Source: an uncultured Actinobaculum sp. (GTDB lineage Bacteria; Actinomycetota; Actinomycetes; Actinomycetales; Actinomycetaceae). Taken from it: a DNA stretch of 64,000 nt. The translations under genes were made by a program, and so were the position numbers. The stretch is taken from the NCBI GenBank assembly GCA_938020505.1, contig CALIHR010000020.1, forward strand, positions 30,434-94,433, in the 5' to 3' direction. Numbering within the stretch: the stretch's first letter is position 1; every line of letters begins with the position of its first letter. The notes under the pieces were generated by a model, which saw nothing but the letters and a program-made list of their open reading frames with translations, was not told the origin of the DNA and did not search any database. Of this stretch, positions 27,890 through 36,418 are shown one piece after another.

Positions 27890-28881
27890 TTATTTGGCCA
27901 GCCTGTTGGAGGCGCGAAGCAAGGTGATGATCACGTTGGACATCCGAGCGAACAGGTAGTCGTACCCGTCGACCGGCACAACGTGTTTGTCTGTTTCATG
28001 GTGGCGGATGCGGAACTTATTGCCCACCGCAGTAAGAGCCCCCATATCGTCTTCAACGACTTCACGCAGTGGTTCATTGGTGATGTGACTAAGCAACTGC
28101 TCAGCGCTGGCTTTCTTGTTGCTTTTGCCATCGGGGAGCGGCTCTATCGTTTTCAGCCGTTCAAAGGCGTCCCAGAGCTTTTCCAAGCCGATTCTGCGTT
28201 CGTCCTCCTTATGGGAAAGGTAGCGCTTTCGCGCTTCAATGATGAGGTCGTCAAGTTCCTTGTCTCCGCTGTTTGGCTGCAGATCAGCCATCAGCCGTCG
28301 AACCTCTGGGGTGCCTATACGTTGGATCTGTAAGGTGTCGTCGACACTGACGAACTCATAGATGACACCGCCCCGGCCAAGCAGCTCGTTGACTTCTTCC
28401 TTAAAGGTCGCTTGGGCTTCTTTACGACTATTGCCATTAAAGTCGAGTTCGTAGTGGTTAAAGAACTTGTGAAACCTGCGTTGGCTGGGCGATGCGATTC
28501 TTTGAGCGGTGTATTCCAGCAAGTCGAAGATATCGCTGTCAGCGACGACAGCTGCTGAAGGCCCAACGCCGAATGCTTTCTGGGCCGCGGTCATCTTGGC
28601 AGGATCGACTATTTCTGGTAGATCCTGGTCTGCTTTACTGACCAGAGGATAGTCAAGACGGGGGATAACGCCGTTGATATCTGCTTGCAAACGAGACAGA
28701 TCTGTCCCTGCAATGCCCTTGCCGTCTTCGCACTCTTTGGGAAAGTCTGCGGCGAACCGGTCGCCTTGATCTTTCTCCGCACCAGTCCGAGCAGTGCTTG
28801 TTTGGTTTCTTTTGGGAGGGCTTCGATGTCTCGAGGCTTAGGGCCTTCTGTCCGATCGCTGTACAAAGGTGATGTGCTCAT
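27890..28881 (-). pseudogene. Abortive-infection-like gene, frameshifted
   Basis: Frame 1 starts at ATG 28881 (MSTSPLYSDRTEGPKPRDIE ... ALLGLVRRKI). The coherent protein then continues in another frame from about 28770 (RFAADFPKECEDGKGIAGTD ... to stop 27890). The join needs one indel near 28760-28775. The intact protein would be ~330 residues. The C-terminal 260 residues (FNHYELDFNGNSRKEA, LLGRGGVIYEFVSVDD, RRIGLEKLWDAFERLKT) resemble AbiJ-type abortive infection proteins in layout, but I cannot name the family with certainty. It lies directly behind the recombinase, in island DNA of lower GC. It may be a real pseudogene or a sequencing error. Confidence 0.5.
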
Positions 28882-28977
28882 GGAAGAAGTGTACACCAAA
28901 CGTGATGTTCATCATTAGATTAGGTTATGTTTAAGTGCGTGCGACTCTGTTAATCGTCATATGCGGCATTAAGCTTT

Positions 28978-29307
28978 TTAAGCTGATCTATATGTTCTAA
29001 AGGTGCGGACGACGCCAGAAAGGGACACTACAAACATCAGAGCTTGGTCATCGTTTGCAAGATTGCATTTCGGTTGCTGGACATCGTAAGCGAGCGTGGA
29101 AGCGGGTGTTTCGTCTGGGCCGCGGCGTCGTTCGATCTCGATCACCGGGAATGGCGTCGCATCGCTCTCGCGGGCCTGCTGGTCGAGAGGCTCATCTTGG
29201 CCATGTTGCACGGCGCACCAAGGCGGGCGTTCCCCGCTCACGTCCGGCGGATGAGCCGACCCGTCAGGCGGCCTTTCGGGCAACGTGCCACTTGCTTGAT
29301 GAGCCAT
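28978..29307 (-). CDS. Hypothetical small island protein
   Basis: 109 residues from ATG 29307, chosen because GCGAGGTGATGAC directly precedes it. Pro/Arg/Asp-rich first 70 residues (SGTLPERPPDGSAHPPDVSG), then 'QPKCNLANDDQALMFVVSLSGVVRTF'. No recognised domain. The opposite strand is also open over this stretch, so the call rests on the ribosome site. Confidence 0.4.
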   Translation of the reverse strand: MAHQASGTLPERPPDGSAHPPDVSGERPPWCAVQHGQDEPLDQQARESDATPFPVIEIERRRGPDETPASTLAYDVQQPKCNLANDDQALMFVVSLSGVVRTFRTYRSA

Positions 29308-29640
29308 GTCATCACCTCGCAATCTTGAAGCGACATCGCCTTGATACTACTCATGTGGAGTCAGGCTTCGAGTAGTGAAATTGGTGTGAAGCGCCTGGTG
29401 ATTTAATTGAATGGTCTACTCCAACTTCTATTTGAGTCGAACGAATCTATCTAAACACTATTCACACAGTAACATCTTATATTACATTGCACACAATCTA
29501 TTATTATCTCCCATCCTTGATTAAAACGGAATAGGTCATAGTTCCCTGAACTTGTTCGTTTACTTCGGAGTAGTATTGAAGTTATCCAAACATTCACTGG
29601 GCAGCCGCTCACCGGTTGCCATGACAGGTATGGAGGGTAG
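29308..29640. promoter_or_regulatory. AT-rich promoter region of the type VII cargo operon
   Basis: 333 bases, the most AT-rich stretch so far (runs such as TTATATTACATTGC and TTATTATCTCCC). No gene. It probably carries the promoter for the genes starting at 29641; the ribosome site TATGGAGGGTAG directly precedes them. Confidence 0.5.
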
Positions 29641-30087
29641 ATGATGGCGATGCCAGAGTTTCCCGATTTGGAGCAACTCCAGGCCGAGATTGACGATCAG
29701 GTCATTCAAGCCGAAAAGGCCGCCGAGCAGGCGAAAGAATTCGCTGAGAAGGCGCAGAAGTTGACTGCTGTCACGCGCAGTCAGTCGCGGGATGTGGCGG
29801 TTGAAGTCGATGCGGCAGGAGTGGTGATCGATCTGCTGCTGACCTCGGAGGCGATGCGACGTAAACCTGATGCGTTGTCGCACCAGATCGTCTCCCTTAT
29901 CCACGAAGCTCATCGCCAAGTCACGGCGTCCTATGTGGGTATGGTTCAGCGGACGTTCGGTGAGTCGGAGACGGCAAAGCTGATGATTGAGCAGGCTCGG
30001 CAGCGTCTCGGCAGCCACGGTGGGACTACGAAACGTTTGAGTGATCCGCCTCCGGAAATGCCGACCTCGGTGTGGAGGCCGCGATGA
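29641..30087 (+). CDS. YbaB/EbfC-like protein of a type VII secretion cargo operon
   Basis: 148 residues (ATG 29641 or 29644; GGAGGG lies 5 bases upstream). The N-terminal 50 residues are a coiled-coil (ELEQLQAEIDDQVIQAEKAAEQAKEFAEKAQ-like helix), followed by a YbaB-like beta sheet (DVAVEVDAAGVVIDLLLTSEAMRRKPDALS) and a C-terminal helix. YbaB-fold proteins commonly open actinobacterial ESX effector operons, where they are thought to act as chaperone or adaptor. The stop overlaps the next start (ATGA). Confidence 0.75.
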   Translation: MMAMPEFPDLEQLQAEIDDQVIQAEKAAEQAKEFAEKAQKLTAVTRSQSRDVAVEVDAAGVVIDLLLTSEAMRRKPDALSHQIVSLIHEAHRQVTASYVGMVQRTFGESETAKLMIEQARQRLGSHGGTTKRLSDPPPEMPTSVWRPR

Positions 30088-30398
30088 GTCTGCGGATCAA
30101 CCCCGAGAATCTACGGCAACACTCTCAAAAGGTCACGCGAATTGCCGACGACGTCGCTGATGTCGCAAAGCTGTCTCGCAACACAGTCAACGGCGGCGAT
30201 TTTGGCCTGTTCTGCAGTTTCATGGTTCCGGGGCTGACCATGTTGTCGTCACTCGCTGAGTCGGTGGTCGCCACGGCCCACCAGGCGCTCAATGTCAGCG
30301 CCGCCTCTTTGCGGACAGTTGCCGACACCGTCGAAGCGTCTGACGCCGATGCAGCTCGGCAGCTTTCCGCTATTCAAGAGCGGTTTCCCAACACGTAG
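30084..30398 (+). CDS. EspC/WXG100-like type VII secretion partner
   Basis: 104 residues from ATG 30084, overlapping the previous stop by 4 bases. It is a predicted helical hairpin: 'SLRINPENLRQHSQKVTRIADDVADVAK' and 'VVATAHQALNVSAASLRTVADTVEASDADAARQLSAI'. This matches the T7SS_ESX_EspC-type small proteins (helix 2 with a Y/F-xxxD/E-like tail region is only weakly visible). It should pair with the toxin encoded next for export. Confidence 0.7.
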   Translation: MSLRINPENLRQHSQKVTRIADDVADVAKLSRNTVNGGDFGLFCSFMVPGLTMLSSLAESVVATAHQALNVSAASLRTVADTVEASDADAARQLSAIQERFPNT

Positions 30399-30504
30399 CA
30401 CTTCAACTCGTGGGCGGCAGCACGGTGTCGCCTACGGCTCTATCCGTATTCGAGCGGGGTCTCGCCGCACGCATGGCAGCCCCAATGTCCATCGGGAGGC
30501 AATC

Positions 30505-31926
30505 ATGGCGCCGCAGGCGGGAATCCCCGAGGGGCTCGGGGCGGCGGTTATTACAGGATTGGGGTTGATGCCAGAGGGTGAGGCCCTCAGCCGAGCTATC
30601 GAAGCCAAAGCCTGGCTCGATTCGGCCTTGGCGAGCGTGTCAGTGGGAACGACGGCGCTCAGCGCGCTATCCGACCCTCTCCATGCCCTGTTTTCCGGTG
30701 TCGCAAACTGGGCAATGGAACACATCGAGCCCCTCAAAGACTGGATGAACAAACTGACCGGGGAGCCCGAACACGTCCGTCAGGCCGCCGCCGGTTGGCG
30801 CGGAATCGGCGAACGCCTTCAGAGCGATGCGGACAGCCTAAACCAATCTGTCACCACAGACATGGCCGAAACTGAAGGGCTGGCCGTCTCCGCCTACGCC
30901 GACATGCAGCGCGACACGGCAGCGCACATCGCCGTGCTCGGTGGCTATGCCAAGGCTCTGGCGTTCCTCCTCGAAGAAGCCTCGACCGTTGTCCAGAAAG
31001 TCCGCGGCCTCGTCTGCAAAGCCATCTCCGACGTAGCCGCTCAGGCGGGCAAGTCGGCCATTCTTGTCGGTTGCACACTGGGATTTGGCACGCCCATAGC
31101 TGTCTCGCAAATTGCCAGCAAAGTTGCCGAATGGGCGAAGAAACTTTCGAACATCGTCAACGCCGTGCCTCGCATGGCCCAAGCAATCCAAAAAACCTCC
31201 CAGAAAGGAGCGGCCTGGCTGAAGAGGCTTGACAGCGGTCTGAAAAAGCGAACTGCCGGCAAGGGCTCGGCGCACGTCGTTTCAAAAACAAGTACAAAGA
31301 AAACGACTAAAGCCCCTTCAAAAAAGCCTAACACCAGCACTCCCAAGACAAAAGCCCCTCCGAAGGGGCAAGAAAAAAATAGCGGCAAACCTGCAGGCGG
31401 CAAGACGCCGAAGGGCGGGAACACCCCCAAGAAAATCGGCAAAGACCCTGGTGCCGGAAGCGGCCCTGTCGTCTTCAAACCGCACAAAAAGGTCACTTCC
31501 GATCATCACCAACAGTACCGTGACTATGTCGACGGGTGTAACCGAGCTCTGAAAAAGGGCGAGCTCTCACCAACAGGGCGCGTGTCGACCAAAGGCAAAC
31601 TCCGAATTGACGCTTCAAAAGCAGCCGAAAGAGAACGCCGAGAAAATCCCGGACTCTATGAAGGTAAAGTTGCCGGACACGTCCCCGACTCCACGTGGAC
31701 GGGCAAGCCTGAACCATCGGAATGGCACCCAGAAGACCAAGCGGTCAACTCAAGCCTTGGTGGACAGTCAAGGCGTTACCCGATCGGCTACAAGCCAACG
31801 TCTTTCCACTACGACCCCGGCGACGGCACAGGGCCTTACCCGCCGCTTCCTCCGAAGGACCCGTCTGTTCTACCAAAGGATCCGCCGCCTCCGCCGCCGG
31901 AAGACCCGCCCATCCCAACAAACTAG
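30505..31926 (+). CDS. Type VII-secreted polymorphic toxin with Ntox15-like C-terminus
   Basis: 473 residues from ATG 30505 (CGGGAGG 9 bases upstream). Residues 1-250 are a helical targeting region of ESX-effector style, with hydrophobic segments at ~195-215 (AGKSAILVGCTLGFGTPIAV). Residues ~260-330 are a Lys/Pro/Thr-rich linker. The toxin domain is ~335-450 and includes HVPD at 392-395, 'EDQAVNSSLGGQ' and 'RYPIGYKPTSFHYDP'. The HxxD plus VNSSIG pattern recalls Ntox15 DNases. The tail is Pro-rich (LPPKDPSVLPKDPPPPPPED). Neighbours are export partners upstream and an immunity gene downstream. Nuclease activity is inferred. Confidence 0.65.
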   Translation: MAPQAGIPEGLGAAVITGLGLMPEGEALSRAIEAKAWLDSALASVSVGTTALSALSDPLHALFSGVANWAMEHIEPLKDWMNKLTGEPEHVRQAAAGWRGIGERLQSDADSLNQSVTTDMAETEGLAVSAYADMQRDTAAHIAVLGGYAKALAFLLEEASTVVQKVRGLVCKAISDVAAQAGKSAILVGCTLGFGTPIAVSQIASKVAEWAKKLSNIVNAVPRMAQAIQKTSQKGAAWLKRLDSGLKKRTAGKGSAHVVSKTSTKKTTKAPSKKPNTSTPKTKAPPKGQEKNSGKPAGGKTPKGGNTPKKIGKDPGAGSGPVVFKPHKKVTSDHHQQYRDYVDGCNRALKKGELSPTGRVSTKGKLRIDASKAAERERRENPGLYEGKVAGHVPDSTWTGKPEPSEWHPEDQAVNSSLGGQSRRYPIGYKPTSFHYDPGDGTGPYPPLPPKDPSVLPKDPPPPPPEDPPIPTN

Positions 31927-31982
31927 TTTATGAAAACCCTTAGGTTCTTCCCACCCAATAAGATAAGGAGTAAACTATCATC

Positions 31983-32597
31983 ATGGATTGGCGTCTTGAC
32001 ATCGTCACAGCGGTTGCAGTCGACCAAGCTCTGATGCGGGTCGATGTGGATGAGCTGTGGGAGTACAGCCTGCCCGAGCTGCGAGCCAGCGAGCAAGAGA
32101 TCGCTGACACCGAGGACCGTTTAGGTTATAAGCTCCCGGGAGAATATCGGTCTTTCCTGCTATATGCTGACGGATGGAAGTATTTCCTCCAGAATGTAAG
32201 CGTTTTCGGCACCTCTGACTTGCTGGCAGGTGAGCTACACGACCAGGCCGAAGAGCTCTTGGAGGTGGCCAAAGAAGTGCTGCCTCCTCTCGAGTACGAC
32301 CTTGACTGTTTCTTCCCGATTGCCGCATCTATGACGCAAATCGACCTGTTCGTCATCGGCAAGGTGGGAAGCCCCTGGGAAGGCCAGGTCATCTGGATTG
32401 CCGGCGATATTATCGATGAATACGAATCCTTCCTCGAATACTTCCGCTCCATGGTCGCCTACAACAAGAAACAAGCGAAAGATTTTGCCGAAGAATACGG
32501 CATCGAGAGCGAGCCACGCTTCGTGGTGCCCCTCTTCGAAGACGAACTCGACGCCGAAGAACAGGAAGAGCAGAAGGAAGATCATAAGGACGGATAG
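31983..32597 (+). CDS. SMI1/KNR4-family immunity protein
   Basis: 204 residues, 57 bases after the toxin gene. The core 'LPELRASEQEIADTEDRLGYKLPGEYRSFLLYADGWKYF' is the hallmark SMI1/KNR4 start, followed by 'FPIAASMTQIDLFVIG' and 'DEYESFLEYFRSMV'. The C-terminus is highly acidic (DELDAEEQEEQKEDHKDG). SMI1/KNR4 proteins commonly neutralise polymorphic toxins such as Ntox-type nucleases. The start is ATG 31983 with AAGGAG upstream. Confidence 0.8.
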   Translation: MDWRLDIVTAVAVDQALMRVDVDELWEYSLPELRASEQEIADTEDRLGYKLPGEYRSFLLYADGWKYFLQNVSVFGTSDLLAGELHDQAEELLEVAKEVLPPLEYDLDCFFPIAASMTQIDLFVIGKVGSPWEGQVIWIAGDIIDEYESFLEYFRSMVAYNKKQAKDFAEEYGIESEPRFVVPLFEDELDAEEQEEQKEDHKDG

Positions 32598-32985
32598 ACG
32601 CTGCCAACTGTCGCAGGGGAGAACGAGTGACGCAGGAAGTTTGTCTATGAACAGGTGTCGCATCCTCGTTGACATACCGTGCTGACTAACTTTAGCATTA
32701 TCACGATCGATGGTGGCCCAGAGACGCCGATCGCCCCAGTGTTTGACGAACTTCGGCGCGGCATCGATGCCGGGTTATGGGAATGCCAGACAAGCGTCTT
32801 ACCGGAGGACGAGCGGTAAGGGCCGTGTCGGTGGCGCGTGCCTGAGCAGATTGAGTGCGGGTATGGTGCGTCGGGCTGCTGCGCTTTTCTGCTTTCGATT
32901 GGGTTTACTTAAGGACTGTCGTATTTTAAATTGTGAAGTGTTATTTTATGTTGTTTGCTGTATTTAGATATGTTTAAATAGTTAC
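32598..32985. other. Region with a short remnant reading frame
   Basis: 388 bases. A 46-codon frame from GTG 32679 to TAA 32819 (LTNFSIITIDGGPETPIAPV...) looks protein-like but matches nothing I know; it may be an immunity-gene or toxin-associated fragment. The last 100 bases are AT-rich. Confidence 0.35.
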
Positions 32986-33641
32986 ATGGAGGAAGTACTC
33001 CAAGAGATCAAACAAGTACACAACGAAGTAAAAGAGATCAACGGCTGGTTTGTGAAGAAGCGGACCAGCGATTCGAGAAGATCGACCGGCGATTCGACAA
33101 GATGGGCGAGAGATTCGACGGGATCGACAGGCGTCTTGATGACATAGATGAACGATTCGAGAAAGTCGATGAGCGCCTCAATGGCATTGACAAGCGCCTT
33201 GACGGTATGGATCGGCGGTTCGACGGGATTGATAAGCGCCTTGACGGCATGGGCGAACAGTTCGACGGCATCGACAAGCGCTTTGATGGGATGGATGCGC
33301 GGTTTGAAAAGGTCGAGGGAGAGATTGTTGGTCTGAAGTCCGGGCTGGGCAGCGTCCAGGCCAGTTTGGATGCGCATGTTCAGGAGATTCGGCAGGATTT
33401 GACGGTCCAGCGTGACATCACGACGGATATGGATCTGCGGATGGCAGAGGGTTTCAGTGATCTGAAAGCCGGTCAAGCGCAGCTGCAGGCCGGCATCGAC
33501 AAGCTGCGTCGGGATCTTTTCTTGGAGGGCGGCCTGCGCGAGACTGCCGACGACGCCATCCACACGGCAGAAACCGAACGCTACGACGAGCTGGCAAAGC
33601 GGGTGCTCGTGCTGGAAGAGCGGATGGGGATCGCAGCGTAG
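32986..33641 (+). pseudogene. Heptad-repeat coiled-coil protein, frameshifted near its start
   Basis: ATG 32986 (MEEVLQEIKQVHNEVKEING) has the natural N-terminus but leaves frame near 33055. The rest continues in the frame that holds ATG 33102. Residues from there form an almost perfect repeat 'RFDGIDKRLDGMD' (period 7 or 14), then a helical domain (EIRQDLTVQRDITTDMDLRMAEGF) and 'YDELAKRVLVLEERMGIAA'. Such proteins are common in mobile or prophage DNA. Translation could also begin at 33102, giving 179 residues. One indel would restore a ~218-residue protein. Confidence 0.55.
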
Positions 33642-33645
33642 AAAA

Positions 33646-33740
33646 CGAAATGCCCTGACTGCTTTCCGTCAACAGTCGATTAACTTAGGTCAAATTTAAG
33701 CAGAGTTAATCATGAAGTAACTCTAATGTCTTTTTGGACA
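33646..33740. repeat. Left 95-bp direct repeat flanking the GH18 cassette
   Basis: Nearly identical (5-7 differences) to 35453-35546. Contains GATTAACTTAGG...AGTTAATC, an inverted repeat with ~18-base spacer. Begins CGAAATGCCCTGACTGCTTT. Confidence 0.85.
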
Positions 33741-33782
33741 CCCTTCATATTCTAAACAGTTCACTTTCTAAACTATTCATTG

Positions 33783-35156
33783 TCAACGCCGTGCCACGCG
33801 CCGACGGCGCCAAACATACACTGCGCCGCCAACTCCACCCAGCGCAATCGGCACCGCTCCGCCATAATATAGCGGCGGAACATTATCACCAGCAGCTGCC
33901 AATGCAGCCTCGTGCTGCGGTTGGCTTGGCTGCGACTGTTCGGCCTGTGAGATATGCATGGCCTTCGGCGGCAAGGCGGTATTCTGTGGCTGGTTTGACT
34001 GCGGCTGGGTCGACGATGTCGCAGCGCCGCTATGCAGCGTGTGGTCGAGTTGCCGCAGCAACGCATCATTACTCTGCGGGTCGGAGAGATAACGCCACAC
34101 AATGATCCCCTGCAGGTTGTGCTGCTGGACATATTCTGCCTTATACTTCATCGACTCTGCATCGTCGTAGCTAATAAACTCACGCCGCGCGGCATTGTAG
34201 AGATAGGGCGCTTTGCTTGCGTCGTCCCAGTAGCGAGTGTAACCATTCTTGTTAATATACTCTCGCTCGAGCCGGTCATACGTGGTGTGGTACTCGCCAG
34301 CCTTTTGGGTGTCCCCAACGGGCTGGTGCAGCCCATGATTCACCTCAGGAACTGAGGTAAACCGCCGGCTATACCACGCCGCCCCGATCATCAATTTGTT
34401 TGTTGGCGCGCCATGAGCTTGGTAGTGCTGCACTGCCGAGTTGGCACTTTGGTCGAGCGGGTCACCAGGTGCGGTATAGAGCCCAGCATGGTGCCCAGCG
34501 TGCGTCTTGAACGAGCCAAACCCACGCATGTCATACGTCATAATTGCAATCTGATCAAGATACTGCTCGTACTCAGCAAACTTATTTTGCTCGGCATACC
34601 ACTTGGCTGGTGCACCTGTCATCGAGATACTTGGCCGGCGTCCACCACCGGTGGTCGTTGCCGTGCGCAATTCGCGCAAGAGAGCAATCAGGTCAGCCTG
34701 CTGGCTCCCCTTTGGAAACTCCCAGTCGATATCCACCCCGTCTAACTGATGAGCGTGCAGCGCCTCCTTGACAGAGCTCACAAAGGCATGCCGGGTGCTT
34801 GCTTGGCGCACCATCGCATCGAACTCCCTCCGCGCGGCATCATTGCCGCCACCAATTGAAAGAATAAGGGAGATACGCGGATTAACCGCGCGAATCCGCT
34901 GCAGCGTAGCCGCCTGCTTAAGGTGCGGCAGTCTATCAAGCGTTAGACGCCCATCGGGCGCAATGCGCCCAAAATGGACGATGAGCCGATCGATCATCTT
35001 CAGATGTCCGTCAGTCACTTTTGGGAGATTCTCGTCGCTGACATAGACCGAGATTGTCTTCCGCTCAGCAGCCTGGGCTGGCAGCGGAGCCACCAGCTGG
35101 CATCCGACTGCTATCATCATGACACTGAGCACGCTTTTCACAATTGCCGTCCGCAT
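33783..35156 (-). CDS. Secreted, C-terminally anchored GH18 chitinase-like enzyme
   Basis: 457 residues. A signal peptide (1-30, ending PAQAAE) is followed by a GH18 TIM barrel at ~33-360. 'LILSIGGG' is the strand-3 motif and 'LDGVDIDWEFP' carries DxxDxDxE with catalytic Glu146; 'IAIMTYDMRGFGS' and 'IIVWRYLSDP' are later barrel strands. Residues ~365-420 are a Gln/Ser/Pro linker, then a Gly-rich TM helix (YYGGAVPIALGGVGGAVYVW) and a basic tail RRRRVARR, i.e. a wall/membrane anchor without LPXTG. Likely acts on host glycans, chitin or GlcNAc polymers. The DNA is less GC-rich than the core and sits between direct repeats, so it was acquired. Confidence 0.88.
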   Translation of the reverse strand: MRTAIVKSVLSVMMIAVGCQLVAPLPAQAAERKTISVYVSDENLPKVTDGHLKMIDRLIVHFGRIAPDGRLTLDRLPHLKQAATLQRIRAVNPRISLILSIGGGNDAARREFDAMVRQASTRHAFVSSVKEALHAHQLDGVDIDWEFPKGSQQADLIALLRELRTATTTGGGRRPSISMTGAPAKWYAEQNKFAEYEQYLDQIAIMTYDMRGFGSFKTHAGHHAGLYTAPGDPLDQSANSAVQHYQAHGAPTNKLMIGAAWYSRRFTSVPEVNHGLHQPVGDTQKAGEYHTTYDRLEREYINKNGYTRYWDDASKAPYLYNAARREFISYDDAESMKYKAEYVQQHNLQGIIVWRYLSDPQSNDALLRQLDHTLHSGAATSSTQPQSNQPQNTALPPKAMHISQAEQSQPSQPQHEAALAAAGDNVPPLYYGGAVPIALGGVGGAVYVWRRRRVARR

Positions 35157-35272
35157 ATCGCCTCCTTGCTTTTGCTACCCGTCTCCTTTTAGCCTATACC
35201 GTTTGCCAGAATGCGTAAAGTATGAAGTGGTATAGATTACTCGTTATCAGTGGTTGGCGCGCGGCGGGTCGG

Positions 35273-35479
35273 CTAGTGCTGATCAAGCACCGCATAGGGC
35301 AGCTGCTTGTACCGACGCCGTAGCACGATCGTCACAAGCAGCATTATCAGTGGCGCAAATGGCGCATGCGTCATCGACAGCGCCGCAATATAGAGCAGCC
35401 GCACCGCATAATACGCTACGCGGTGAAACCAACCCCGCGGTCGGTCATCAAGCGAAATGCCCTGACCGCTTTCCGTCAA
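35273..35479 (-). CDS. Small membrane protein of the GH18 cassette
   Basis: 68 residues (TTG start inside the right direct repeat). Two hydrophobic segments (VAYYAVRLLYIAALSM and FAPLIMLLVTIVL) and a basic tail RRRYKQLPYAVLDQH. No family recognised. It precedes the chitinase gene on the same strand by ~115 bases. Low confidence because of its size and start codon. Confidence 0.35.
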   Translation of the reverse strand: MTESGQGISLDDRPRGWFHRVAYYAVRLLYIAALSMTHAPFAPLIMLLVTIVLRRRYKQLPYAVLDQH

Positions 35480-35546
35480 CAGTCGATTAACTTACGTCAA
35501 ATTTAGCAAAGTTAATCATGAAGCAACTCTAATGTCTTTTTAGACA
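35453..35546. repeat. Right 94-bp direct repeat flanking the GH18 cassette
   Basis: Second copy of 33646-33740, begins CGAAATGCCCTGACCGCTTT and ends TCTTTTTAGACA. Here the internal inverted repeat is GATTAACTT / AAGTTAATC (9 bp) with a 15-base spacer. Confidence 0.85.
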
Positions 35547-35562
35547 TCACTAGAAGTGCGTC

Positions 35563-35775
35563 TCAAAGTTTCTTTTCTGGTCCATAGTTTCGGCAAAGGT
35601 CAAAAGCTTTTTCGTGGGCTGTCTGAGCAAATGCTTCACGATCTTTCTCGCTTTTCGGCTTCGCTCCACAGAAATCATCGATCTTGAAAGCAAGTCCAAT
35701 AACCTCCACAGTTACCTGCGGGGCAGCGTTGGCATCGAGTCCAAGATCGCCCTGTATCGGAATTGCATAGAAGGC
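35563..35775 (-). pseudogene. C-terminal fragment of an unknown protein
   Basis: An open frame of ~70 codons without a usable start, reading AFYAIPIQGDLGLDANAAPQ, then VTVEVIGLAFKIDDFCGA and ending 'LCRNYGPEKKL'. It looks like genuine coding sequence cut off by the recombination that placed the right direct repeat. Family unknown. Confidence 0.4.
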
Positions 35776-35827
35776 TTATGACCTCGATGAGTTTGTCTGA
35801 GGACCGCGATCTTTGGGCGTTAGAAGC

Positions 35828-36418
35828 TCAACTTGAGCGTCCTGAAAAGCTCTCCACTCTTCTGAAATCACAATCTAAAAGGTGATCATTAACCATTCCT
35901 ACTGCTTGCATAAACGCATATACAATGGTGGAACCGACAAACTTAAAACCTCTTTTCTTCAAATCTTTGCTTATCTTGTCTGACAGCTCCGTTTTTGCAG
36001 GGACTTCTTCTATTGATTTCCAAGAATTGATAATCGGTTTACGATTTACAAAGCCCCATACATAACTGCTGAATGAGCCAAACTCCTCACGTATCTTAAA
36101 GTAAGCTTTTGCATTGATTGCAACAGATCTCACTTTCAAACGATTGCGTATAATCCCTTTGTTTTGAAGAAGCTCTTCTTCCCTTTTTTCATCATAGTTT
36201 ACAACTATTTCAGGGATGAAATCATCATAGGCTTCACAGAGTGATCCCATTTTCTTTAATATTGTAGACCAGCTAAGTCCTGCCTGCATTCCCTCTAGGC
36301 AAAGCATCTTAAACAGTTCCCTATCCTCAAACATCGGTATTCCCCACTTCTTATCGTGGTATTCCTGTTCAAGCTGATTATGGTTCGCCCAACCACATCT
36401 CTTAGTTTTCTTTTCCAT
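35828..36418 (-). CDS. tag: DNA-3-methyladenine glycosylase I
   Basis: 196 residues, ATG 36418 with AAGGAGTAG upstream. TagA removes 3-methyladenine from alkylated DNA. Signature features are the zinc-binding N-terminus 'KRCGWANHNQLEQEYHDKKWG', 'FEDRELFKMLCLEGMQAGLSW' (helix-hairpin), 'IPEIVVNYDEKREEELLQNKGIIRN' and 'GFKFVGSTIVYAFMQAVGMVNDH' with the C-terminal Cys of 'LLDCDFR'. The gene is much more AT-rich than its surroundings, with AAA/GAA/TTT codons preferred, which points to transfer from a low-GC Firmicute. Confidence 0.93.
   Translation of the reverse strand: MEKKTKRCGWANHNQLEQEYHDKKWGIPMFEDRELFKMLCLEGMQAGLSWSTILKKMGSLCEAYDDFIPEIVVNYDEKREEELLQNKGIIRNRLKVRSVAINAKAYFKIREEFGSFSSYVWGFVNRKPIINSWKSIEEVPAKTELSDKISKDLKKRGFKFVGSTIVYAFMQAVGMVNDHLLDCDFRRVESFSGRSS

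Noticed and set aside
25611..27959. A 782-codon plus-strand open frame opposite the recombinase
   Set aside because: It is the antisense shadow of the recombinase gene: Val/Gly/Asp-rich with no domain, while the minus strand has clear recombinase motifs.
33102..33320. CRISPR-like regular repeats
   Set aside because: The regularity is coding: heptad repeats (RFDGIDKRLDGMD) of a coiled-coil protein.
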